In this document: piece by piece, positions 1 to 7,894 of the stretch | Layout: every line of letters begins with the position of its first letter | Position numbering within the stretch: the first letter of the stretch is position 1 | Assembly: GCF_030655195.1 (NCBI RefSeq) | Contig: NZ_JAURWA010000049.1 | Location: 1-41,197, forward strand | Direction: 5' to 3' | DNA: 41,197 nt | Origin: Patulibacter sp. | GTDB lineage: Bacteria; Actinomycetota; Thermoleophilia; Solirubrobacterales; Solirubrobacteraceae | Position numbers and translations under genes: made by a program | The notes under the pieces: model-generated | The model's input: the letters and a program-made list of their open reading frames with translations, nothing else | The model's database searches: none | What the model was told of the DNA's origin: nothing

Positions 1-1
1 C

Positions 2-1006
2 GCCGCGCGGCTCGCGGCGGAGCACGGGATCGACGTCCGGGCGCTCGCCGGCTCGGGCCGCGGCGGCCGGGTGACCAAGCGCGACGTGCTCGACGCGGTC
101 GGGTCCCCCGGCGGCGCGCCCCCCGCGCCCGCCGCCCCCGCGACCCTGATGCACACGGAGTCGCCCTACCGGCACGACCCGTCGATCCCCGTCGCCGGAT
201 CGGCCGACCGCGGCGCGCACGCCGACCTCGACGCGACGACGCCCCACCCCGAGACACCGGCCACCGGACGCCCTCCTGCGCCCGAGCGCAGCGCACCGCA
301 CGCCGAGGCCGCGTCCCCGCCCCCGGGGGTGCCCGGGGACCTCGGCGGCACCGCCGTCCCGGCCACCCGCATGCGGCGCGCGATCGGCGCCGCCGTGCGG
401 CGGTCGCTCGACACCGCCGCGCACTGCACGACGGTCGTGGAGTGCGACATGGGTGCCGTGGAGCGCGAGCGGCGCGAGCTCGGACTGACCGCGCTGCCGC
501 TCGTCGCGCACGCCGTCGTCCGCACGCTGCAGCGCTTCCCGGCGCTCAACGCGACCTTCGACGGCGAGACCACCGTCCGGCACGGCGACCGGGTCCACCT
601 GGGCATCGCGGTCTCGCTGGGCGACGACGGGCTGATCGCCCCGGTGATCCACGACGCGCAGGACCTGAGCGTCGAGGGCCTCGCACGGCGGATCAAGGAC
701 CTCGCGACGCGGGCGCGCGCCGGAGGGCTGGCCCCGGACGAGGTCCGGGGCGGCACGTTCACCCTGACCAACCCCGGGGCCGCCGGGGCGCTGATGGCCA
801 CCCCGGTCATCAGCCTGCCGCAGGTGGCGATCCTCGACCTCGAGGCGATCGTCCGCCGCCCGGTCGTGCTGACCGCCGCGGACGGGACGGAGAGCCTCGC
901 GATCCGCTCGATGGTCCACCTCTGCATGGGGTGGGACCACCGGGCGCTCGACGGGCTCTACGCGGCGCGGTTCCTCACCGCGCTGCGCACGCGCCTGGAG
1001 GGCTGA
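2..1006 (+). CDS. 2-oxoacid dehydrogenase E2 acyltransferase, 3' part
   Basis: The C-terminal part of a dihydrolipoamide acyltransferase, the core enzyme that moves acyl groups from lipoyl arms to CoA in a pyruvate, 2-oxoglutarate or branched-chain dehydrogenase complex. The frame is open from base 2, so the true start lies upstream. The first 30 residues form a peripheral subunit-binding domain (pattern GIDV..LAGSGRGGRVTKRDV). An Ala/Pro-rich linker of about 85 residues follows, then the catalytic domain with FTLTNPGAAG and a final DHRALDG, the His/Asp active-site motif. A GTG at 71 also opens this frame but would cut the binding domain. The lipoyl domain and the E1 genes would lie to the left. 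The substrate class cannot be told from this fragment. The stop lies 3 nt from the stop of the convergent next gene. Confidence 0.93.
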   Translation, partial: AARLAAEHGIDVRALAGSGRGGRVTKRDVLDAVGSPGGAPPAPAAPATLMHTESPYRHDPSIPVAGSADRGAHADLDATTPHPETPATGRPPAPERSAPHAEAASPPPGVPGDLGGTAVPATRMRRAIGAAVRRSLDTAAHCTTVVECDMGAVERERRELGLTALPLVAHAVVRTLQRFPALNATFDGETTVRHGDRVHLGIAVSLGDDGLIAPVIHDAQDLSVEGLARRIKDLATRARAGGLAPDEVRGGTFTLTNPGAAGALMATPVISLPQVAILDLEAIVRRPVVLTAADGTESLAIRSMVHLCMGWDHRALDGLYAARFLTALRTRLEG

Positions 1007-1009
1007 GGC

Positions 1010-1750
1010 TCAGCGCGCCGGGACCCAGCCCGCCGGCAGGGCGCCGGCAGGCACGAGGCCCGGGTACTCCGGGAACAGCCGGCGGGCGATCTCCTCGCCC
1101 GCGCGGCCCTCGATCAGCGGGTGCAGGTCGCCGACCGTCAGCAGCGTCCGCACGGACGCGCCGATCTGCAGGTCCGCCGCGGTGACGTGGTCGGTGCCGA
1201 TGGTGCCGTCGGCCGCGAGTGCGTCGATGCGGTCGAGGAGCGCGGGCAGGTCCTGCAGCCCGTCGTAGAGCTTCTTGGCGTCGAGGCCGTGGTACTTCCA
1301 CGTGCCGCGGATCACCTTGATCGCGAAGTCGGTCCCGGCGGCGTCCAGCGCCGTGCCGCCGCCGAAGGTGCCCAGCGATTCGGGACGGAAGTGCAGCGCG
1401 CCCCACGGCAGATAGCGCGCGAGGTCCTGCAGCCGACCGTCACCCCAGCGCTCGGCCTCGTGCACGGCCTCGGCGATCGCCGGCGGGTAGAGCGCGGGCT
1501 CGGGCTGCAGCTGCTCGAGGCGCTCGAGGATGGCGACGGAGCCGTGGACGCGCTCCTCGTCGATCAGCAGCCCCGGGACGGTCAGGTGGTCGGGGCCGTA
1601 GACCTCGGCCATGACCTCCTGGTGCTTGCCGGGCGTCAGGTCGATCTTCTCGTACGCCAGGCCCTTGAGCTGCAGCGCGGCCTCGACCGTGCGGCACGGC
1701 GGCGAGGGCGGCAGGACGTGGAGCGTGATCGCGGGCCCGGGGACGGTCAT
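1010..1750 (-). CDS. glutathione S-transferase-like protein
   Basis: A 246-residue protein with a thioredoxin-fold N-terminus (LHVLPPSPPCRTVEAALQLKG, then KIDLTPGKHQEVM) and a helical C-terminal domain, as in soluble glutathione S-transferases. VPGLLIDEERVHGS matches the usual cis-Pro and substrate-contact region. Actinobacteria often lack glutathione, so the thiol substrate is unclear and a role in detoxification or thiol exchange is inference. The ATG at 1750 is preceded by TAGGGT with exactly 6 nt between them, the spacing expected if transcription starts at the A of ATG (leaderless mRNA). The gene is convergent with the E2 gene with only 3 nt between stop codons, leaving no room for a separate terminator. 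Confidence 0.85.
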   Translation of the reverse strand: MTVPGPAITLHVLPPSPPCRTVEAALQLKGLAYEKIDLTPGKHQEVMAEVYGPDHLTVPGLLIDEERVHGSVAILERLEQLQPEPALYPPAIAEAVHEAERWGDGRLQDLARYLPWGALHFRPESLGTFGGGTALDAAGTDFAIKVIRGTWKYHGLDAKKLYDGLQDLPALLDRIDALAADGTIGTDHVTAADLQIGASVRTLLTVGDLHPLIEGRAGEEIARRLFPEYPGLVPAGALPAGWVPAR

Positions 1751-1818
1751 CGGGCCACCCTACGGCCTGCGACCCGCGCGACGCTCACGGACGGAATCAG
1801 CCCGCCGCCGACGACTCC

Positions 1819-1914
1819 GGGGGAGGCACCCGTGCGCCCATCGACTACCGCTTAAGGCTGCTTCCTTCCGGACCTGACCTGGTTCACGGGCCGACGTCGC
1901 ACGGGGACTCCCCC
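1819..1914 (-). ncRNA. ffs: signal recognition particle RNA (small bacterial type)
   Basis: The minus strand carries the near-invariant SRP core, CAGGTCAGGTCCGGAAGGAA followed by GCAGCC (minus strand of about 1857-1882). This is the apical part that binds the Ffh M domain and supports the Ffh-FtsY interaction. The ends close by pairing GGGGGAG (minus strand of 1908-1914) with CTCCCCC (minus strand of 1819-1825), giving about 96 nt, typical of the small 4.5S type. The exact ends may differ by a few bases. A TACGAT -10-like box lies upstream at 1961-1966 (minus strand). Confidence 0.95.
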
Positions 1915-1927
1915 ATCGATGCCGTCG

Positions 1928-1948
1928 ACGACGGGCTCATCCCGTCGT
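1928..1948 (-). other. hairpin upstream of SRP RNA
   Basis: A perfect 8-bp stem, ACGACGGG and CCCGTCGT around a 5-nt loop, sits between the TACGAT box (1961-1966) and the mature SRP RNA 5' end. It may be part of a processed 5' leader of the SRP precursor. The role is inferred from position only. Confidence 0.4.
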
Positions 1949-1974
1949 ACACGTCGGGCGATCGTACCCGAGCG

Positions 1975-1999
1975 CCGGGGCGGCCGACGGCCGCCCCGG
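1975..1999 (-). terminator. hairpin downstream of small membrane protein gene
   Basis: A perfect 11-bp stem (CCGGGGCGGCC and its complement, loop GAC) begins 20 bases after the stop codon of the 2019-2366 gene. There is no T-tract, which is common for terminators in very GC-rich actinobacteria. Confidence 0.55.
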
Positions 2000-2018
2000 G
2001 TCGGTCGATCGCCCGGAC

Positions 2019-2366
2019 TCAGTCGGTGGACATCATCGTGAAGACGGAGCGCAGCATCAGGGCGAGGCCCGGGAGGATCGAGACCATCGCCACCAGCAGG
2101 ATGATCGTCGAGCCGGTGATCGACGCGAGGACGAGCAGCAGGACGGTGGCCAGCGCCGCCACCGTGATCTGGATCATGAAGAAGTTCGCCGACGGGGCGT
2201 TGACCGGGTCCACCGCGACGACGTCGTCGTCGTAGCTGGCGCCGCCGATGGGGGACTTGTTCCGATCCTCCGCCTCGTCGCTCGGCTGGGCGGCCTCGAC
2301 GTCGGAGCGGCGCTCGAGGTCGGCGTCCTCGCTGTCGCTGATCGTGACCTTCTGGTCTGCTTCCAT
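2019..2366 (-). CDS. small acidic membrane protein
   Basis: A 115-residue protein of unknown function. Residues 1 to about 60 are acidic and polar (rich in D, E, S), followed by two hydrophobic segments (about 63-85 and 87-108) separated by a short turn, which predicts a two-helix hairpin with a cytoplasmic acidic tail. No signal peptide or catalytic motif is visible. The ATG is preceded by GATCCT with 6 nt between, which fits a leaderless transcript. A hairpin at 1975-1999 follows the stop. I do not recognise the family. Confidence 0.75.
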   Translation of the reverse strand: MEADQKVTISDSEDADLERRSDVEAAQPSDEAEDRNKSPIGGASYDDDVVAVDPVNAPSANFFMIQITVAALATVLLLVLASITGSTIILLVAMVSILPGLALMLRSVFTMMSTD

Positions 2367-2517
2367 CCCGAAAGGATCCCACGAACCGCGGCCGACGGGA
2401 GGAAGGGTGTCGGATCACCCACCCGTCGCCCCCGGATCACCCGTCCGCCGCCGGCTCCGGACGGCCCTGTGGGCCCGTCCGGCCCGCCGCGGACGGACGC
2501 GTCGGGCGCCCGATCGG

Positions 2518-2523
2518 TATCGT
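2518..2523 (+). promoter_or_regulatory. -10 box of tRNA-Val
   Basis: TATCGT lies 12 nt before the first base of the tRNA, so transcription would start about 6 nt ahead of the mature 5' end. No good -35 hexamer is visible. Confidence 0.45.
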
Positions 2524-2535
2524 GGCGGTCCGTTC

Positions 2536-2609
2536 GGGCGTATAGCTCAGTTGGTTAGAGCGCTCGCTTCACACGCGAGAGGTCCTCAGTTCGAGTCTGA
2601 GTATGCCCA
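2536..2609 (+). tRNA. tRNA-Val (anticodon CAC)
   Basis: A full cloverleaf. The acceptor stem GGGCGTA pairs with TATGCCC (one G-T pair), the D arm contains GCTCAGTTGGTTAGAGC, the anticodon stem is CTCGC/GCGAG with loop TTCACAC (anticodon CAC, reading GTG), and the T loop is TTCGAGT. The discriminator is A at 2609 and the 3' CCA is not encoded. GTG is a major valine codon in this GC-rich genome. Confidence 0.97.
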
Positions 2610-2616
2610 TGAGGTC

Positions 2617-2642
2617 GAAGGCCCCGCCGACGCGGGGCCTTC
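2617..2642 (+). terminator. terminator after tRNA-Val
   Basis: A perfect 11-bp stem (GAAGGCCCCGC and GCGGGGCCTTC) around a CGAC loop starts 8 nt after the tRNA end. Its arms end in TTC, followed by GTCGTTCC. This is the standard position for an intrinsic terminator. Confidence 0.8.
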
Positions 2643-2677
2643 GTCGTTCCGGGGGGGCGCGCGGCGCCCCGGCGGGG

Positions 2678-2980
2678 TCAGTGGCCCCAGCCGCGCATCT
2701 CGCCGGTGTGGCTGCCGTGCCCGTTCGCGGTCCTCGAGCCGTTCGTGGGCCCGTGGCCGTTCGCGCGGACGGCTGGCGACGCCGGGCGCGTCCGCGGCAC
2801 GACCTGTCGGCGCGGGCGATCACGGACCGAGACGGCCAGGTCCCGCAGGACGTCGAAGAGCTGGTCGATCTGGTGCTGGGCATCGTCGATCCGGTGCAGG
2901 AGCTCGACCAGCTGCTGCTCGTCGGGGGCCCGTCCGGACGACCGGCCGGGGGTGCGCGACTGGGGGCCCTGCGACGACAT
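2678..2980 (-). CDS. hypothetical protein with coiled segment and His/Gly-rich tail
   Basis: A 100-residue protein of unknown function. Residues 20-50 (EQQLVELLHRIDDAQHQIDQ onward) form an amphipathic, coiled-coil-like helix. The C-terminal 30 residues are rich in Asn, Gly and His (NGHGPTNGSRTANGHGSHTG) and probably unstructured. The ATG at 2980 was chosen over a longer reading frame because the helix begins soon after it and because GATCAT lies exactly 6 nt upstream, as in other leaderless-looking genes here. The tail could bind metal, but nothing proves it. Confidence 0.6.
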   Translation of the reverse strand: MSSQGPQSRTPGRSSGRAPDEQQLVELLHRIDDAQHQIDQLFDVLRDLAVSVRDRPRRQVVPRTRPASPAVRANGHGPTNGSRTANGHGSHTGEMRGWGH

Positions 2981-3108
2981 CCGCTCATGATCGGGTGCCG
3001 GGCGGACGACGGCAACGCCGGCCGGTGTGGATTCCCGCAGGCCGATCGGCCCGCGGCCGGGGCCACCGGCCCGCCAGTGGCGACGAAGCGCGCCGTCGCC
3101 TGGAACGC

Positions 3109-3669
3109 TCACTCCACCCGCAGGCCCGAGCGGTGCACGACGCGCTCGAACGCCGGCCCCTCCGGGAACGTCAGCTCGTGGACCAGCCGCCACGGCTCGG
3201 CCTCGTCCCGGGCGAAGAAGCGGTCGGGCAGCCCCTTGACCCGGGGCTGACGCGACCGCGGGAACGGCAGCAGGAAGCCGTCGAAGCCCAGGCCGAGCAG
3301 CCGATCGACGAGCGAGCCGCCCCACAGCACGTCGAGGACGATCCGGTCAGCACGGACCTCGGTCATCCGCCCGAGGTTGCCCAGCCACGGCTCGAAGTAG
3401 TCGCGGTCGGACTCCCGCAGGCCCCAGGTCAGCACCAGGTCGACGTCGGACCGCAGGACCGCCCGGTGGGGATGACCGAGCAGGCCGAGGGACGGGTCCG
3501 CCGCCGAGGCGTCGTCGCCGGTCGGCCCCGGCGCGGCGTCCTCGGCGACCGACGGGGGCGCCGGACGCCCGGCGAGCTGCTCGCCCGGCCACACCGGCCC
3601 GAGCGGCAGGACGCGCCAGTGCGTCGCGGTGGAGGCGGCGATCCGCTCGTGGAGCTCGCGGAGGGTCAC
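3109..3669 (-). CDS. hypothetical protein
   Basis: A 186-residue protein with a GTG start preceded by GGAG at 5-nt spacing, one of the clearer Shine-Dalgarno sites in the window. It is soluble, with Trp-containing segments such as YFEPWLGNLGRMTEVRADRI and FDGFLLPFPRSRQPRVKGLP. No signal peptide, membrane helix or recognisable catalytic motif is visible. Residues about 40-70 look like a low-complexity, poorly conserved insert. The gene lies downstream of the methyltransferase gene on the same strand with a 128-nt gap, so co-transcription is possible. The family is not recognised. Confidence 0.7.
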   Translation of the reverse strand: MTLRELHERIAASTATHWRVLPLGPVWPGEQLAGRPAPPSVAEDAAPGPTGDDASAADPSLGLLGHPHRAVLRSDVDLVLTWGLRESDRDYFEPWLGNLGRMTEVRADRIVLDVLWGGSLVDRLLGLGFDGFLLPFPRSRQPRVKGLPDRFFARDEAEPWRLVHELTFPEGPAFERVVHRSGLRVE

Positions 3670-3797
3670 GCGGACTCCGCGGCGTGGGGCGGGAGGGAGC
3701 AGGCCACCCGCCCATCGTAGGCGCGGGACGGCGCGGTCGACCGGTGCCCACGGGATCGCGCGGTCGACCGGTGCCACGCCGCGACATCGACCGCCGC

Positions 3798-4466
3798 TCA
3801 GTCCCGTCGCGCCACGATCCGCACGCCGGGGCGCACGGGCCACGGCTGCCGCGGGCCCCGGAAGCTCGAGGTCGACTCGAGGGTCAGCGGCGAGGAGCGC
3901 ACGAGGGCGACGGCGTCCTGGCCGCAGCGACAGCCGCGTGCGAGGACGCGCCAGCCCGGGGCCACCAGGCGCTGGGCCCGGGCGACGCGGCGGTCCTGCG
4001 CCCGGACGTGCTCGAGGCCCAGGTACGTGCCGCCCGGCCGCAGGACGCGGGCGACCTCGCGCAGCACGGCGGCCGGGTCGTCGACGCTGCACAGGACGAA
4101 CGTGCCGACGACGGTGTCGACGGAGCCGTCCTGCGCCGGCAGGGCCTCCCCCGTCCCGTCGAGGACGCGCAGGTCGGCCGGGGCGGCGGCCGCGACGCCG
4201 CCGTCCGCCCACGCGGCCCGCAGCGCCTCGCGCATCGCCGGTGCGGGCTCGACGAGCGTCAGGTCGGTCACCCCGGCGCCGTAGTGGTCGAGGTTCAGCC
4301 CCGTGCCCGCGCCGACCTCGAGCACCCGCCCCGACGCGCGCGAGACGAGGTCGCGGCGCGTCTCCCGCATCCCCGCGGCCTCCGAGCGCGTCTGCACCCA
4401 GGCGTAGCCCGCGACGAAGATGCGCTCGTGGGCGCGGTCCAGCACGGCGGGCAGGGTGGGACGCAC
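3798..4466 (-). CDS. class I SAM-dependent methyltransferase
   Basis: A 222-residue methyltransferase of the type-11 (UbiE-like) class. Motif I is VLEVGAGTGLN (about residues 49-59), binding the SAM methionine and ribose. The acidic end of strand 2 is LVEPAPAM and motif III is the VLRPGGTYLGLEH region. A C-terminal segment RGCRCGQDAVALV carries two Cys. The substrate (lipid, quinone or small molecule) is unknown. The GTG start has TACCGT 9 nt upstream, which predicts a leader of 0-3 nt. Two hairpins at 4533-4588 separate it from the upstream large gene. Confidence 0.87.
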   Translation of the reverse strand: MRPTLPAVLDRAHERIFVAGYAWVQTRSEAAGMRETRRDLVSRASGRVLEVGAGTGLNLDHYGAGVTDLTLVEPAPAMREALRAAWADGGVAAAAPADLRVLDGTGEALPAQDGSVDTVVGTFVLCSVDDPAAVLREVARVLRPGGTYLGLEHVRAQDRRVARAQRLVAPGWRVLARGCRCGQDAVALVRSSPLTLESTSSFRGPRQPWPVRPGVRIVARRD

Positions 4467-4532
4467 GATGGGGCGACGGTACCCGCCCCGGAACGACGGC
4501 GGGCCCCCGGAGGGACCCGCCTGTACCGCTCA

Positions 4533-4550
4533 CCCCGGCCGAGGCCGGGG
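4533..4550 (-). terminator. second hairpin after the 972-residue secreted protein gene
   Basis: CCCCGGC and GCCGGGG around CGAG form a 7-bp stem, just beyond the larger hairpin at 4561-4588. Together they make a tandem terminator-like structure. Confidence 0.45.
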
Positions 4551-4560
4551 CGGTGCCACC

Positions 4561-4588
4561 CGGTCGCGTCGCCGGAGCGACGCGACCG
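4561..4588 (-). terminator. terminator of the 972-residue secreted protein gene
   Basis: A perfect 12-bp stem (CGGTCGCGTCGC and its complement) with a 4-nt loop, 6 bases after the stop codon of the upstream minus-strand gene. Confidence 0.7.
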
Positions 4589-4594
4589 TGCGGG

Positions 4595-7513
4595 CTACTT
4601 CTTCTTGGCCTTCGAGCAGGACGTCGTGATCTTCGTCTTGCGGGTCGGCGCCTTCTTGCCGCTCCAGCTGACGAAGCGCGAGCTGGCCTTCTCCTTGGCG
4701 GTGCACAGGTTCGTCGTCGCGGCGATGATCCCGTTCTTGCCGCCGTCGATCTTGAGCTCGAAGCTCGTGATCGGCTGATCGGGGATCGACGGGAACGTCG
4801 TCACCAGGCGGTTGCGGCTGACCGAGGTCACGGCGCGCAGGTTGACGCGAGCCTCGCCGTCGAGCGGGATGTAGAGGGTCGGCAGGGTCGCGACCTCCTT
4901 GCCTGCAGCCGTCGTGCGCGTGCCCTTCACGAAGTAGATCGGGGCCGTCAGCTGACGGTTGAGGATCGTCGTGGTGGCCTTCGCCGAGCCGATGATCGAC
5001 TTCTTCGGGCAGGCGTCCTTCGCCGCGTCGGCCTTCTCGCACAGCGCCTGCGCGTTGGAGGCCTGCAGGGCGACCTGCTTCGGCAGCGCGACCTGGGTCG
5101 ACTTGATCCCGGCCTCGCTCTCGAACTGGGTCACCTTGGCGACGACCTGCGGGTGACGGTCCTTCTTCATCTGCGTCTTGTTGCCGAACTTCAGGCTGAT
5201 CTTCGGCCGGAAGGGCAGGGCCTTGCAGTTGTTGAAGGACAGGCCGGCGTCGCGGTTGACGGCGGTGCCGGCGTTGCCGGTGACCGTCGTCGTGATCTTC
5301 TGCGTGCCGCACGAGGTCGGGTTGCGCAGGAAGTTCGGCCGGTCGACGTCGAGCGTCAGGTTCCGCAGGCGCAGGAGGATGCCCTCCTTGATCTGCGGCA
5401 GCGGATCGGAGTCCACGGTGACCTGGGCGGTCTCCGGGTCGATCCGCAGGGCCTGGCGGACCACCACGTTGCCGAGGTCGTACGGACCCGCGACGGCGCG
5501 GATGATCGCGACGGTGCCGAAGGCGCCGCCCTTGTAGCTGCCCGTCAGGTACGCCGGGCCGGAGAGGGCGTAGGGCGCGGCACCGGGGCCGGCCTGGACC
5601 TTCACCGTGGCGATGCGCGAGGACGCCGGGCACGCCTCAGCGGCGATCTGGGCGTCGGTGCACTGCGTGACGCCCTTGATCTTGGCCGTCATGCCCTGGG
5701 GCAGGGTGGCCTTCAGACCCGACAGGAACTGGTCCCCGTCGTTGCGCAGGAACGCGACCGAGAACGGCGCGTACTTGCCGGAGTTGCCGTTGGACAGCGC
5801 CGCCTGGAAGACGGGGCCGAACGGGTTGCCGGCGCAGTTCTGCACCGTCAGGGTCGACGACGTCGTGGACGCGGCGGTGCCGGACCACGGCGACAGCGTG
5901 CCCGTACCGGTGACGGCGCCACAGGTCTGGGGGCTGGCGATGATCGCCTTGGAGCCGCCGTCGAAGTCGAGGCGGAACTGCGAGAACGGCAGCTGCGGGT
6001 TGTCGTCGAAGACCGCCGAGACCTGGCCCGTGTTCGGGTCGGGGGTGACGGTGCCCTTCAGGCGGATGCTGATGCCGTGGCCGTCCGCGTTGACGAACAG
6101 GCGGTAGCGGTTGCCGGGGAGCGGCTCACCGACGTAGACCGAGCCGTTCAGCGGGGAGTCGAGCACCGGGGTGGTGATCTTCACCGCGCCGATGCGCGAG
6201 GACGCCGGGCAGCTGATCGGGTTGGTGTTGCCCTTGTTGAACTGCGCGTCCTGGCAGGCCTGCAGGCCGTTGGCGGCCGACGGGCTGATCGTCATGCCGG
6301 GGGGCAGCTGGACGGCGACGCGCTTGACGTGCGCGGTGGCCAGCGTGCCGGAGTCCGTGGACTGCGGGACGTCGAGCTGGACGGCCAGCGGGGTCGGCGC
6401 GTCACGCTGCAGCGACGAGGCGCCGAACGTGGTCGCGGAGCCGAACGGCACGAGGTCGCAGCCCTCGAGGCCGGTCTTCACGCCGTTGGTGTCCTTGGCG
6501 ACGAGGAAGTCGCGGACGCGACGGTCGCCCTGGTAGGAGTCGAGCGTCAGCGTCGCCGTCTGCGGGCCGGAGCACGAGGTCGGGCTGCTGAGGAACGCGG
6601 CGTTGCCGGTCGTCGAGGGCTGGCCGCCGGGGACCGGGGTGGCGAGGAAGGCCGGGAACGCGGCGGACGGCTTGAAGCCGCCACCGAGCGAGAGCGCGCG
6701 CAGCGTCGCAGCACCGCGCTCGGGGGTGTGGCTCGCGTCGCCCGGGGTGCCCCAGAACGTGAGGGTCGAGCCCGTCAGGGTCGGCGCGGTCGGATCGGCC
6801 GGGGTCGGGCGCGTGACGTTGTTGATCGTGAAGGCCAGGCCGTTGTCGCCCGGGCGCATGTCGCCGATGATGTCGACGACCTCGCCGGAGGCCGTCGGGC
6901 CGCCGGTCTGCTTCGGGTTGAAGCCGAAGTGGGCGAGCTCGCCCTCTTCCGGGACCACGTTGTAGAGCGGGACCGTCAGCTCGAGGTCGGCGCGGGAGCC
7001 GGCCTGCAGGTTGAACGGGTTGGTGGGCGACGCGGCCGGCGGCGGGCCGGCGGTCGGGAACGAACCGTCGCTGACGATCTTGCTCAGGCGCAGCTGGACG
7101 CGGCCGATCTGGGCCGACGGCGGGCACGCGACCGGAGTGGCGTGCAGCTGGGCGACGGTGCACTTGGGCACCGACTCGGGGTTGGGGACGAGGCCCGGGG
7201 GCGTGTCGACCCGGATGGTCTTCGTCTGACCCTCGTTGTTGCCGCCGAGGAAGCCCGGCTGGTTCGCCGGACCCGCCGGCCCGGTCGGGGCGACCGCGGT
7301 CTTCTTCGTGTTGAAGTCGATGATGCCCTGGTAGGGGTGACCACCGGCCTGGGTCTCGAACGTCGTGCCGTCCTGCTTGACGATGTTCGCCGAGAAGTCG
7401 GTGATCTCGTACGCCTGGGCGGCGGCTGCCCCTGAAAGGGGGACCGCGACGCCCAACGCAGCGACGATGGCCGCGTTGCGGAACCGTCTCGTCGTTGGCT
7501 TACCGGTGTTCAT
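4595..7513 (-). CDS. large secreted modular protein with Cys-bounded repeats
   Basis: A 972-residue exported protein. Residues 1-34 are a signal peptide (positive n-region, hydrophobic stretch, AQA cleavage). The mature part contains four diverged modules. Each opens with C-x(9-14)-CP-x-x-S/A-x-I (Cys at about 118/130, 420/435, 618/628, 825/835) and closes with a Cys near 314, 531, 735 or 937, suggesting disulfide-bonded beta domains in tandem. The C-terminus is Lys-rich (SKAKKK). No catalytic motif or LPXTG anchor is seen. The ATG at 7513 is the first start directly before the signal peptide. Large proteins of this kind are, to my knowledge, common and uncharacterised in Solirubrobacterales. 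A cell-surface or adhesive role is inference. Confidence 0.85.
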   Translation of the reverse strand: MNTGKPTTRRFRNAAIVAALGVAVPLSGAAAAQAYEITDFSANIVKQDGTTFETQAGGHPYQGIIDFNTKKTAVAPTGPAGPANQPGFLGGNNEGQTKTIRVDTPPGLVPNPESVPKCTVAQLHATPVACPPSAQIGRVQLRLSKIVSDGSFPTAGPPPAASPTNPFNLQAGSRADLELTVPLYNVVPEEGELAHFGFNPKQTGGPTASGEVVDIIGDMRPGDNGLAFTINNVTRPTPADPTAPTLTGSTLTFWGTPGDASHTPERGAATLRALSLGGGFKPSAAFPAFLATPVPGGQPSTTGNAAFLSSPTSCSGPQTATLTLDSYQGDRRVRDFLVAKDTNGVKTGLEGCDLVPFGSATTFGASSLQRDAPTPLAVQLDVPQSTDSGTLATAHVKRVAVQLPPGMTISPSAANGLQACQDAQFNKGNTNPISCPASSRIGAVKITTPVLDSPLNGSVYVGEPLPGNRYRLFVNADGHGISIRLKGTVTPDPNTGQVSAVFDDNPQLPFSQFRLDFDGGSKAIIASPQTCGAVTGTGTLSPWSGTAASTTSSTLTVQNCAGNPFGPVFQAALSNGNSGKYAPFSVAFLRNDGDQFLSGLKATLPQGMTAKIKGVTQCTDAQIAAEACPASSRIATVKVQAGPGAAPYALSGPAYLTGSYKGGAFGTVAIIRAVAGPYDLGNVVVRQALRIDPETAQVTVDSDPLPQIKEGILLRLRNLTLDVDRPNFLRNPTSCGTQKITTTVTGNAGTAVNRDAGLSFNNCKALPFRPKISLKFGNKTQMKKDRHPQVVAKVTQFESEAGIKSTQVALPKQVALQASNAQALCEKADAAKDACPKKSIIGSAKATTTILNRQLTAPIYFVKGTRTTAAGKEVATLPTLYIPLDGEARVNLRAVTSVSRNRLVTTFPSIPDQPITSFELKIDGGKNGIIAATTNLCTAKEKASSRFVSWSGKKAPTRKTKITTSCSKAKKK

Positions 7514-7894
7514 CCTGGTGTTCAAACGCACGGGCGCTCTCTCTCTCCGGACCTGCCTTGGAAAACTGGAGCAACCTACGCTTCCTGCGGGTGCGCGTCC
7601 ACCCCACATCGGCCATCCGTCCCCCGGGCGCCGAACCCCTCACGATCGGGATCGCCGTACGCGCCGGGGCGTACCGGCGTACACGTCAGTGAGGGCCGCG
7701 GATCCAGGCCACGGGCCGCCCTCGGGTCCCGTCGGCGCGCGTCACCAGGTTCTCACGATTCGGGCGCGACCATCGGCGCAGGGGGCGTCGGGATCACCCC
7801 GGCCCGCCGGGGACCGCGGCGCCGGACCGTAGACTCCGGCCCGATCGGTCGTGCGCCGCGCGACCCCGCGACACCCGCCCCCACCGAGTCCCGC
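7514..7894. other. divergent intergenic region
   Basis: 381 bases between the divergent secreted-protein and flavin-reductase genes. It holds the minus-strand promoter at 7573-7601. A cluster of GTAC-containing hexamers lies at 7657-7682 (GTACGC, GCGTAC, GCGTAC, starts 12 and 8 bp apart). A TAGACT box at 7830-7835 is the likeliest -10 for the plus-strand gene. No further gene is visible. Confidence 0.5.
7573..7601 (-). promoter_or_regulatory. promoter of the 972-residue secreted protein gene
   Basis: On the minus strand TGGACG (7596-7601) and TAGGTT (7573-7578) are separated by 17 bp, close to the housekeeping consensus. Transcription would begin near 7566, leaving a leader of about 50 nt that contains a purine-rich GGAGAGAGAGAG stretch. 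Confidence 0.5.

Noticed and set aside
3629..7435. Long plus-strand open frame of about 1270 codons opposite the secreted-protein gene
   Set aside because: It is a GC-rich antisense shadow with Arg/Ala/Gly/Val-rich low-complexity sequence and no family features.
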